Below are positions 1 through 6,091 of a stretch of 9,653 nucleotides of DNA, piece after piece. The stretch's first letter is position 1, and each line of letters begins with the position of its first letter. A model generated the notes under the pieces. It made no database searches, was not told where the DNA came from, and saw only the letters and a list, made by a program, of their open reading frames with translations. Source of the stretch: Planctomycetota bacterium (GTDB taxonomy: Bacteria > Planctomycetota > Phycisphaerae > WQYP01); the NCBI GenBank assembly GCA_021809365.1, contig JAKBAC010000131.1, forward strand, positions 1-9,653, written 5' to 3'. The translations under genes were made by a program, and so were the position numbers.

Positions 1-2
1 CG

Positions 3-299
3 GCTCCCCGTTCCCCGACAGTCCGAGCCGTGGCCTCCCATCCCGCGCAATATTTGGGGCGTCTGGCGCTCACGGGCGTGGTGGGAATCGTCACGCCGGG
101 AAAAGGATTTATTATGGTGGATATGCGGGAGTACCGTCGCGAGGGATTCGCATGTCTGGCAAAGGATGAGCCGACAAAAATTCCCGTAAAGTGGAAGGGA
201 GCCGCACCGAAAATCAAGCAAACCGTGCGCGTCGATGGAACGCTGGTTAAAGGAAGGAAAGGCTACGCCTTTATCGCAAAAAAGGTAACAATACAATGA
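3..299 (+). CDS. Probable OB-fold periplasmic protein, 5' end cut by the window edge
   Basis: The frame is open from the left edge to the TGA at 297-299. A GTG at position 30 could start an 89-residue protein, but no Shine-Dalgarno sequence precedes it and the open frame continues to the edge, so the gene is probably truncated at its 5' end and a signal peptide may lie outside. The visible part alternates short hydrophobic beta-like strands with glycine turns: LTGVVGIV, FIMVDMREY, KIPVKWKG, TVRVDGTLVKG, YAFIAKKVTI. This resembles small OB-fold modules such as CcmE-type domains (inference from pattern only). It has one cysteine, in FACLAK. The stop overlaps the next ATG in an ATGA, so it is translationally coupled to the cysteine-rich membrane protein downstream and the two probably act together. 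Function unknown. Confidence 0.6.
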   Translation, partial: APRSPTVRAVASHPAQYLGRLALTGVVGIVTPGKGFIMVDMREYRREGFACLAKDEPTKIPVKWKGAAPKIKQTVRVDGTLVKGRKGYAFIAKKVTIQ

Positions 300-898
300 C
301 CAACGAGGTACTTGGCAATAACCCAACCGCAAAACCAATCACACGGATTGCACGTTGGCTTCCGCTGGTGATTTTCGGTCTGGTATTTGTATTTCATGCT
401 CTGTACATTCGACGGATCAGCAGTGAGCCGGCCCCTGGTTGGGCGAATGTGGGCATTGTTGATAACACTTGGCTGGGCTTTGGGGCCTATGTGGAGGCGG
501 GAGACTATTTCACGGGGTTTTCCTATGCGCTGGCGTCGGCTTTTGGGGCGTGGGCAATAATGCAGTTTTTTTACCAGCGAAGAGCCGCAATGGCGGCGGG
601 AGCGGTAGGAAGCGTTTCTCTCATGGGAATACTTATGGTGGGCGGATGCTTCCTGATTGGTTGCTGCGGCTCACCGATGTTGGCCGTTTATTTAAGTATT
701 TTCGGGGCCAAAGCATTGGGCGTGGGTAAGCCTTTGATGGCCCTGGTAACACTGTTGTCAACCGGCTGCGGTTATTACTGGCTTTCACGACGCATGGGAA
801 ACCGTACTCCGCACCGAGGCGCGGCCGCTTGTTGCTCAGATCCAAATTGCTGTTCACACGCCGCCAGTTCCCCCGGCGACGACTCGGATGCGCGCTGA
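296..898 (+). CDS. Cysteine-rich multi-pass membrane protein, possible metal-handling (MerT-like CC pair)
   Basis: This 200-residue protein has hydrophobic segments at about residues 21-38, 71-93, 105-140 (possibly two helices) and 145-163. A helix carries GCFLIGCCGSP (C118, C123, C124), a further cysteine (C158) lies in the last helix, and the hydrophilic C-terminal tail has two vicinal pairs in CCSDPNCC (C179/C180, C185/C186). Vicinal cysteines in a membrane helix followed by a second thiol site recall MerT/MerF mercury transporters; the GCCGSPMLAVYL stretch also loosely recalls the CcdA/DsbD membrane-cysteine motif. Neither assignment is secure. The eight cysteines suggest binding of a soft metal(loid) or thiol exchange across the membrane. 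It starts inside the stop of the preceding gene (ATGA). Beyond 898 lies a decayed region, so it is probably last in its operon. Confidence 0.75.
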   Translation: MTNEVLGNNPTAKPITRIARWLPLVIFGLVFVFHALYIRRISSEPAPGWANVGIVDNTWLGFGAYVEAGDYFTGFSYALASAFGAWAIMQFFYQRRAAMAAGAVGSVSLMGILMVGGCFLIGCCGSPMLAVYLSIFGAKALGVGKPLMALVTLLSTGCGYYWLSRRMGNRTPHRGAAACCSDPNCCSHAASSPGDDSDAR

Positions 899-1033
899 CG
901 CCATCAATTATCGGGTGGCACTCGGACCCCGAAACATCGCCTTGGGCGGAACGTGCGGATCACCCTTTCTGAACCTGCCAACTGCTGGTGCGTACTGATG
1001 TAAGGGGTTGCGGGCATCTGGAGTAATTGGCTT
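899..1033. other. Non-coding stretch without recognisable gene
   Basis: No convincing reading frame, RNA or terminator is seen here on either strand. The last bases before the methyltransferase fragment (GGAGTAATTGGCTT before ATG) resemble the leader of the intact methyltransferase (GTAGTAATTGCC, then AGGATTTACT before ATG), but about eight bases carrying the AGGA ribosome-binding site are missing. This fits duplication followed by decay. Confidence 0.5.
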
Positions 1034-1120
1034 ATGAACCGCAAAGAACATTGGGAACCCGTTTATACCAAAAATAAAGATACCAATGCCGGTCGGTATC
1101 AAACTGAGCCATCCGCGTGA
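1034..1120 (+). pseudogene. Decayed N-terminal fragment of the class I SAM methyltransferase gene
   Basis: Translation from ATG 1034 gives 28 residues ending at TGA 1118-1120. Over the first 26 codons I count 65 of 78 bases (about 83 %) and 19 of 26 residues identical to the start of the intact methyltransferase at 7635, for example HWE-VYTKNKDT. After PxxxA the frame stops, and no SAM-binding motif follows. The ribosome-binding site seen at the intact gene is absent here. It lies just upstream of a tlpA gene, as the intact copy does, so this is the remnant of a duplicated methyltransferase-tlpA cassette. Expression as a 28-residue peptide is possible but unlikely. Confidence 0.85.
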
Positions 1121-1137
1121 TTTGGTGTGATATGGCA

Positions 1138-1173
1138 TTGACGACTGATACATTCAAGTATTAGAATACTTGA
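1138..1173 (+). promoter_or_regulatory. Sigma70-type promoter with overlapping ArsR/SmtB-like palindromic operator
   Basis: A -35 TTGACG (1138-1143), an 18-base spacer and a -10 TAGAAT (1162-1167) form a good promoter pointing to tlpA-1. The -10 lies inside a perfect palindrome, TCAAGTATT-AG-AATACTTGA (1154-1173: nine-base arms, two-base centre), the size and position expected for a dimeric winged-helix repressor of the ArsR/SmtB family that blocks RNA polymerase. The same spacing, -10 and ATTAGAAT core recur ahead of arsR at 6479-6512, so that ArsR protein is the likely regulator (inference). Confidence 0.75.
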
Positions 1174-1174
1174 C

Positions 1175-1192
1175 ATGATGTTGGAAAACTAA
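1175..1192 (+). other. Five-codon leader ORF, possible relic of an arsR start
   Basis: Seven bases after the -10, ATGATGTTGGAAAACTAA reads M-M-L-E-N-stop. At the arsR promoter, eight bases after the -10, the gene begins ATGATTATGGAGCAG (M-I-M-E-Q). The match in sequence and geometry suggests that the promoter, with the first codons of arsR, was copied here and then broken. It could also be a chance match or a short leader peptide. Confidence 0.3.
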
Positions 1193-1222
1193 ACCACCCA
1201 TATTTTCAAAGGAGTTTACATT

Positions 1223-1885
1223 ATGCCTGATGCAAAGAAAAAGTTCAGTTCAGATATAGGTGCAACACCCGGCACTGCGGCCTTATTGGCAGTCGTAATA
1301 CTGGTCCTGCAACAGGGCCTTGCCGTTGGACGCGCGGACACACCTTCTGGCCGATCGGTCAAGCCCGCGATGATGAAACACGCCGCGTGCAATGTGGCCA
1401 AGCAAGCGGGCGGAGCCGGTTCTATTCAGGGCAAGCCCGTTGTGATCAGCGGCGCACTGCTGAATGGGGGACACCTCAATACCGCAACTTGGAAGGGCAA
1501 AGTAGTTGTGATTGATTTCTGGGCCACTTGGTGTCCATGGTGCCGGGCAGAAATGCCGGGCATTGAAAAACTCTACCAGCGATACCACAGCCAGGGCCTT
1601 GAAATTGTTGGGGTGCCGCTAAGTGATACCGCCGCAGCCGTGCGGCCTTATCTCAAGGCGAATCCCAAGGCCGCGTGGCCGGAGATTTTTGATAAAGGTG
1701 CCGGTAACGCGGCGCTGGCTCAAAAGCTGGGCGTCAGCGCATTTCCGGCGCAATGTGTCATTGATCGCCGAGGAATATTGAAATATACCATCGTCGGAAG
1801 CTCCTACAAGCAGCTTGGGGCCGATGTGCGAAAGTTGGATGCGGCCGTGCGGAAGCTGATTCAAAAGGGCAACGGTGGCTCTTGA
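1223..1885 (+). CDS. TlpA-like periplasmic thioredoxin, copy 1
   Basis: This 220-residue protein has a positively charged N-terminus (KKK at 5-7), a hydrophobic segment at about 18-36 that exports or anchors it, and a TlpA/ResA-type thioredoxin domain from about residue 72. The active site is FWATWCPWC (C104, C107). The cis-proline loop is at about 172-176 (SAFPAQC). Family knowledge: such proteins reduce disulfides on the outer face of the inner membrane, often for cytochrome c maturation or copper/metal handling, using electrons from a DsbD/CcdA protein. DsbD is the next gene. Start: AAAGGAG at 1208-1214, eight bases before the ATG. It is about 60 % identical by eye to the TlpA at 8341 over the thioredoxin domain; GGHLNTA-WKGKV and IFDK--GN-ALAQ-LG are shared. 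Odd points are two extra cysteines, C56 and C178, the latter just after the cis-proline, where copy 2 has none. Confidence 0.93.
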   Translation: MPDAKKKFSSDIGATPGTAALLAVVILVLQQGLAVGRADTPSGRSVKPAMMKHAACNVAKQAGGAGSIQGKPVVISGALLNGGHLNTATWKGKVVVIDFWATWCPWCRAEMPGIEKLYQRYHSQGLEIVGVPLSDTAAAVRPYLKANPKAAWPEIFDKGAGNAALAQKLGVSAFPAQCVIDRRGILKYTIVGSSYKQLGADVRKLDAAVRKLIQKGNGGS

Positions 1886-1978
1886 CCGTTTCACGATGGA
1901 CGAGGTGTCAAGTATCCCCGGAAAATAACGCGAGGTTCAGCGCTGGAACGTTATAACCATTTTGATCTCCGGGGGCGA

Positions 1979-3949
1979 ATCCGATGGACGCCGCCCGTAG
2001 TTGCGGCTCTTGGTGCGTTCGCCATGCTGCTGGCAGTGGCGTTGCCGAACCTTTACGTTCAGGCCCAGGCGGTGGGCGAGCTATTCTCGGCACCGCATGT
2101 GGTTACGGCTTCCATGGCGGTCCGACCGGCGAAGATCGCCGCGCCGGGGAACGGTGTGGTTGTTATCCATCTGGCAGTGGCACACGGCTACCACATTCAA
2201 AGCCACCATCCGCTGGAAAGTTTTCTGATTCCGGCGTCCGTGAAACTCTTGCCGTCGACGGGGCTGGTTTTTGGAGTTGTGCATTACCCGGCGGCGATTA
2301 ATATTCCCGCTTCCAAGCAGATTACAAGTCTGGGAAAACTGTCGGTTTATGAGGGGCGGCTTGATATTACAATTCCGTTTAAGGTGCTTGGCACGGCACC
2401 GGCGGGACGGCACAAAATTACCGCACGGCTTACATTTCAGGCGTGTAACGATCAATCTTGTCTGCTGCCGGAGACGCGGTCACTGGACGCTGTTGCGCAG
2501 ATCAGCAATAACCATGCGGTGCCGTCGCCGACATCCGGATCAAATGCATTCGGCGCATTCGGTGCATCCGGTGCGATGACGGTACCCCGTGGGCGGGGAC
2601 GCGGTGCCGGTATGGGGTACTCCCACGGCGAGCATTCAGTGGTCGCCCGGGAACTTGGCGAAATCAAAAAGCTGCATTACCAGGTGACACCACCCGGCGA
2701 GGCGATCTGGCAGTTGATTATTTTCGCATTGCTCGGCGGGATGATTCTCAATGTCATGCCATGCGTGTTACCGGTGATTCCGCTGAAAGTTCTGGCTATC
2801 GTGCAGCAGGCGCACGGGTCGCGCTCACGAGCGGTGCTCCACGCGATGGTGTTCGCGGCCGGCATCGTGTCACTTTTTCTGATCCTCGCGGTGGTGATGG
2901 GCGTCTACCGCGCGGTGACCGGACAGGCGCTGACTTATGGGATGCAGTATCAGCATCCATGGTTTCTTATCACGATTGCGCTGGTGGTACTGGCGTTGGC
3001 GTTATCGATGCTGGGCGTGTGGACCGTTCAACCGCCGCGCGCCTTGACCGCGATCGACACCTCCGGAAGCGGCCTGGCCAGCGCGTTTGGAACCGGTTTG
3101 CTGGCGACCATACTGGCCTCATCATGCAGCGCGCCATTTCTGGGCGTCATGCTGACCTGGGCATTGGTGCAGCCGACATGGATTGTGGCGGCATTTTTCA
3201 TGCTGATCGGAATCGGCATGGCGTGGCCCTATGTTTTGCTGGCGGCATTTCCGGCCTGGCTGAATCGCATTCCCCGCGCCGGTCGCTGGTCGGAATTGCT
3301 CAAGGAAGCACTGGGACTGGTGATGGTGGGGGTGGCCGTTTATTTGCTGCTGAGCACGGAAGATCGTTCACAAATTGTTACGGGCTTTGCGCTGGCGGTG
3401 ATCCTGGCGATGGTGTGCTGGGGTTGGGGGCGGTTGCCTGATGTGAATATGAGTAGCAGAAAAATCTGGATGATTCGTTCCGGGTGCATAGGGGCGGGAA
3501 TCATAGCGGGAGCGTTATTCGTGGGATGGATGGGGGGGCTGCGTGGCATGGAGGAATCTCCGGTGGCAGGGGCGAGCACATCGGATACCCGCACGTTTCA
3601 GTTGAACCGATGGCAGGAGTTTTCACTGGGACGGATGCAGGCGGCTTTGGCGACCCGGCATCCGGTGGTGATTGATTTTAGCGCCCCGTGGTGCATCAAC
3701 TGCAAATTTGTGAAGGCCACTGTATTGGACGCCCCGGCGGTGCGCAAAGTTTATGCCCAATCCAGCGCGGTGCTGCTTAGCGCCGACATTGACCGGCCCG
3801 TAGACAAAGCGTTGTGGCTGCGGCTTGGCGGCAGGGCATTGCCCTACTTGGCTATTTTATCTCCGCACCGGCCAATGTCGCCGGAGATACTCCGGGACCT
3901 CTACACCCAGCGTGATGTGATCCGGGACATTCATGCGGCGGTGCGTTAA
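1979..3949 (+). CDS. dsbD: Thiol:disulfide interchange protein DsbD (start uncertain, possible AUC initiation)
   Basis: Full three-domain DsbD, moving electrons from cytosolic thioredoxin to periplasmic partners. Residues are numbered from ATG 2024, the first conventional start. An alpha domain at about 20-165 carries C141 and C146 (FQACNDQSC). A glycine-rich linker runs over about 168-205. A membrane domain at about 225-505 holds the paired cysteines C247 (MPCVLPVIPLK) and C368 (SSCSAPF). The C-terminal thioredoxin domain has APWCINC (C557, C560) and a cis-proline loop (GGRALPYLA). It follows tlpA-1, its likely client. Starting at 2024 leaves a signal peptide with only about six hydrophobic residues and no Shine-Dalgarno. 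The same frame upstream encodes IRWTPPVVAALGAFA, completing a normal signal peptide, with ATC at 1979 just after GGGGGCGA and no ATG, GTG or TTG back to the tlpA stop. AUC initiation is inferred; the alternatives are a sequence error or a poor start at 2024. Confidence 0.92.
   Translation: MRWTPPVVAALGAFAMLLAVALPNLYVQAQAVGELFSAPHVVTASMAVRPAKIAAPGNGVVVIHLAVAHGYHIQSHHPLESFLIPASVKLLPSTGLVFGVVHYPAAINIPASKQITSLGKLSVYEGRLDITIPFKVLGTAPAGRHKITARLTFQACNDQSCLLPETRSLDAVAQISNNHAVPSPTSGSNAFGAFGASGAMTVPRGRGRGAGMGYSHGEHSVVARELGEIKKLHYQVTPPGEAIWQLIIFALLGGMILNVMPCVLPVIPLKVLAIVQQAHGSRSRAVLHAMVFAAGIVSLFLILAVVMGVYRAVTGQALTYGMQYQHPWFLITIALVVLALALSMLGVWTVQPPRALTAIDTSGSGLASAFGTGLLATILASSCSAPFLGVMLTWALVQPTWIVAAFFMLIGIGMAWPYVLLAAFPAWLNRIPRAGRWSELLKEALGLVMVGVAVYLLLSTEDRSQIVTGFALAVILAMVCWGWGRLPDVNMSSRKIWMIRSGCIGAGIIAGALFVGWMGGLRGMEESPVAGASTSDTRTFQLNRWQEFSLGRMQAALATRHPVVIDFSAPWCINCKFVKATVLDAPAVRKVYAQSSAVLLSADIDRPVDKALWLRLGGRALPYLAILSPHRPMSPEILRDLYTQRDVIRDIHAAVR
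2546..2572 (+). repeat. Three 9-bp tandem repeats in the DsbD linker
   Basis: GCATTCGGC, GCATTCGGT and GCATCCGGT follow each other in frame and encode AFG-AFG-ASG. They lie in the flexible glycine-rich linker between the alpha and membrane domains, where length changes should be tolerated, and probably arose by replication slippage. Confidence 0.8.
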
Positions 3950-3970
3950 CATTGCGTTGAATCAGCAAAA

Positions 3971-4006
3971 CACCGTCCGACGGTGAGGCATTCAGAGGGC
4001 TATAAT
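3971..4006 (+). promoter_or_regulatory. Inverted repeat and probable -10 element upstream of the SHOCT gene
   Basis: CACCGTC-C-GACGGTG (3971-3985) is a perfect inverted repeat with seven-base arms, but no T-run follows, so a simple intrinsic terminator is unlikely. A perfect TATAAT lies at 4001-4006. The best -35 at 18-base spacing is the weak CCGACG (3977-3982), inside the repeat. An operator over a weak, activator-dependent promoter for the 4049 gene is the best reading; a short terminator stem for dsbD is the alternative. Confidence 0.4.
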
Positions 4007-4048
4007 AATATCGGTGCGGACGTCGGCCATTGCGGAGGTAACCTGATT

Positions 4049-4282
4049 ATGTGGATGAATGGGCCTTGGGATTGGTTTCCGTGGATGATGATATTTCCCT
4101 TGATATTTCTGACTTTCCTGATCGTGATGGTGGTGTTTATATTTCGTGGCGGTGGGCCGATGTGCGGCGGCCATGGACCGCACCCCAGAGAAGACAGCGC
4201 CCGGGAAATTCTGGATCGGCGCTACGCCCGCGGCGAAATCAATCAGGAGGAATATCAGCGAATGAAAAAGGAAATCCAATAA
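4049..4282 (+). CDS. Small SHOCT-domain membrane protein
   Basis: This 77-residue protein has a short aromatic N-terminus (WMNGPWDWFPW), one transmembrane helix at about residues 13-33, a glycine-rich turn with one cysteine (GGGPMCGGHGP), and a C-terminal SHOCT domain (SAREILDRRYARGEINQEEY). SHOCT is a short helical module, often at the end of small membrane proteins, with a suspected role in oligomerisation. The start is set by GGAGG at 4034-4038, ten bases before ATG 4049; an in-frame ATG at 3983 would lie upstream of the promoter's TATAAT. It sits 99 bases after dsbD. Its coding bases 4179-4272 are repeated exactly at 6337-6430. Its role is unknown; the neighbours suggest association with the thiol-redox or metal response in the membrane. 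Confidence 0.85.
   Translation: MWMNGPWDWFPWMMIFPLIFLTFLIVMVVFIFRGGGPMCGGHGPHPREDSAREILDRRYARGEINQEEYQRMKKEIQ
4179..4272 (+). repeat. 94-bp exact direct repeat, copy A (SHOCT coding region)
   Basis: Every base from 4179 to 4272 matches 6337-6430 with no gap. Similarity continues weakly for about 20 bases downstream, through the stop codon to GATTC. Copy A lies inside the complete SHOCT gene. Confidence 0.97.
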
Positions 4283-4655
4283 ACGAGATTCCTGAGGCTG
4301 GCGGCTGGATGCCGGAGTCAGCGGTGCTCGTGGCTCCGGATTGGTGCCGATTGGGATCTGGGTGGCGATCTTGCTGGTGGTACTGATCATCAGGCTGGTC
4401 AAAAAATTACCGTTGCGTTTCTGATTGGTGTTTACCGCTCCGGCAAGATGATGCCATTCAGTCCAGCAGGGGCCCGCTACCCACACGGTTTTTCAACACG
4501 TGTAAGAATTCGCTTTACCGTCCGACCAATGGGTTGTGCGCTTGCCCTCACGGTGGAGCGCAACGGCTTACTCTGCTTCGTAATGACACGAGGTGGAAAC
4601 AAATTGTTTTCTGCGTCGCGTTTCGCGTCAACGCAGGGATAACTGGAGTGGAATA
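4283..4655. other. Gap without a secure gene; one possible membrane mini-ORF at 4341-4424
   Basis: The frame from TTG 4341 (or GTG 4344) to TGA 4422-4424 encodes about 27 residues that form one transmembrane helix followed by a positive end (VAILLVVLIIRLVKK). It has no Shine-Dalgarno or ATG and the frame upstream soon reaches a stop, so it is more likely the relic of a membrane protein gene than an active one. An 8-bp palindrome, ACACGTGT, lies at 4496-4503. I see no RNA gene, terminator or good promoter in the rest. Confidence 0.4.
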
Positions 4656-5540
4656 ATGTTTTCCTCCCTTCTCATTCACGCCGGAGCAATTCGTGTCATC
4701 GCCTTTCTGGGTATTCTGGCTCTGATGGCCTTATGGGAGGCCTTGGCTCCCCGCCGCCCGCGGGTGGTACCCCATTCGCGCCGCAGCCGCTGGCCAGCCA
4801 ATCTGGGAATTACCATCCTTAACGGCACGCTGCTGAGATTCATCCTGCCTGGGGCGGCGCTCTTTGTAGCCGCCGCCGCGACTAAAGCCGGGTGGGGGCT
4901 GCTGAATTACTCGCTATTCCCTTATTGGCTGAAAGTCGCCGCCGCGATAATCTTTCTCGATTTAACCATGTACCTCCAGCATGTTTTGTTTCACGCCGTT
5001 CCGCTGCTCTGGCGTATACACCGCATGCATCATGCGGATGTTGATCTCGATGTCACCAGCGGCGGACGATTCCATACCTTTGAGATACTGCTTTCCGGCC
5101 TGATCAAAATAGGCACCGTCGCGGCACTGGGAGCACCGATGTTGGGTGTGTTGCTCTTTGAGGTGCTTCTCAACGCCACTTCCATGTTCAATCACAGCAA
5201 CGTGCGTATGCCGCTGGGGCTGGATCGCCTGCTGCGACTACTGTTGGTAACACCGGATATGCACCGGGTTCATCACTCCATTGAGGTTGTGGAAACCAAC
5301 AGTAATTTCGGTTTTAATCTGCCTTGGTGGGATTACATATTTCGTACCTATCGGGCACAGCCACGGCTCGGCCACACCAACATGGTTCTGGGTATTGAGC
5401 AGTTTCGTGAGCCGGCCGATCAGCGGCTCGACCGCATGTGGTTGATTCCATTCCGGGGCCGCACCGGAGCATACCCGATGGGCGGCACAGATCGCCCACC
5501 GGAGCGAGAGCCTCGGCAGGCGGCAGAAAAAGCACAATGA
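4656..5540 (+). CDS. Fatty acid hydroxylase/sterol desaturase superfamily membrane enzyme
   Basis: This 294-residue integral membrane protein has the three histidine clusters that hold the di-iron centre of this superfamily: QHVLFH (H109, H113), HRMHH (H122, H125, H126) and HRVHH (H203, H206, H207), plus single H140 and H180. Hydrophobic segments lie at about 12-30, 52-75, 88-108 and 145-175. Known members use O2 to hydroxylate or desaturate lipid acyl chains, sterols or carotenoids at the membrane; the substrate cannot be told here. I chose ATG 4656, preceded by GGAGTGG, over an in-frame GTG at 4593 because the family-like hydrophobic N-terminus begins there. The stop overlaps the rhodanese start (ATGA), so the two are translationally coupled. 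The C-terminal 25 residues are hydrophilic and probably disordered. Confidence 0.9.
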   Translation: MFSSLLIHAGAIRVIAFLGILALMALWEALAPRRPRVVPHSRRSRWPANLGITILNGTLLRFILPGAALFVAAAATKAGWGLLNYSLFPYWLKVAAAIIFLDLTMYLQHVLFHAVPLLWRIHRMHHADVDLDVTSGGRFHTFEILLSGLIKIGTVAALGAPMLGVLLFEVLLNATSMFNHSNVRMPLGLDRLLRLLLVTPDMHRVHHSIEVVETNSNFGFNLPWWDYIFRTYRAQPRLGHTNMVLGIEQFREPADQRLDRMWLIPFRGRTGAYPMGGTDRPPEREPRQAAEKAQ

Positions 5541-6091
5541 ACAGACTTCTTTTTGCCCTCATCGTTCTGTGTTTGCTGGCCGCAGCCATCGGCGGCTATG
5601 GGTGGTATCAACACAGCCGCCGCCTGACGTGGGCGCAAGTCAATGCCATGATTCATAATAATTTTCCCCAGGTTCCGCAGTTATCGGTTCGGGCTCTTCA
5701 TGCGTGGCTTGGTGATATCCATAAGCCAAATCCGCTTTTGTTGGATGTCCGCGCGCGAATCGAATATGAAGTCAGCCATCTCCATCATGCCCGGTGGATA
5801 AATGCAAACGAATCAGTGGCTCGGGCGATGGCGGGGGTACCGCACGATCAGCCTATCGTCGCGTATTGCTCGGTCGGTTATCGCTCAAGCTCTTATTGCG
5901 CCCGGCTCATGAAAGATGGCTTTACCAACGTGCATGATTTGAAGGGGTCTATTTTTCAATGGGCCAATGCGGGTTTGCCGGTCTATCGCGACGGCAAACT
6001 TGCGCATCACGTGCATCCGTACGACCGCCGTTGGGGCCAGTTGCTCAAGCGGTCTTTGTGGGCATTTCATCCTCCTGCGAAGAAGCATTGA
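5537..6091 (+). CDS. Membrane-anchored single-domain rhodanese
   Basis: This 184-residue protein has an N-terminal hydrophobic anchor at about residues 3-24 and one rhodanese domain at about 45-155. It shows the LLLDVR motif (D70, R72) and the active-site loop CSVGYRSS with catalytic C111. A second cysteine, C121, lies one helix turn beyond the loop. Rhodaneses carry sulfane sulfur as a cysteine persulfide, and some variants bind arsenate or other oxyanions. The anchor places the domain probably outside the cytoplasm. A conserved-looking tail with HHVHPYDRRWG follows the domain. The ATG overlaps the preceding stop, coupling it to the hydroxylase; lacking its own Shine-Dalgarno, it probably depends on that coupling. 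The exact sulfur acceptor is unknown. Confidence 0.9.
   Translation: MNRLLFALIVLCLLAAAIGGYGWYQHSRRLTWAQVNAMIHNNFPQVPQLSVRALHAWLGDIHKPNPLLLDVRARIEYEVSHLHHARWINANESVARAMAGVPHDQPIVAYCSVGYRSSSYCARLMKDGFTNVHDLKGSIFQWANAGLPVYRDGKLAHHVHPYDRRWGQLLKRSLWAFHPPAKKH

Noticed and set aside
2081..2455. Minus-strand frame of 124 codons inside dsbD
   Set aside because: Antisense shadow of a well-supported gene with no recognisable domain.
3992..4486. Minus-strand frame of 164 codons opposite the SHOCT gene
   Set aside because: Composition rich in H, P, S and T with no motif; it mirrors the real + strand SHOCT gene and has no ribosome-binding site.
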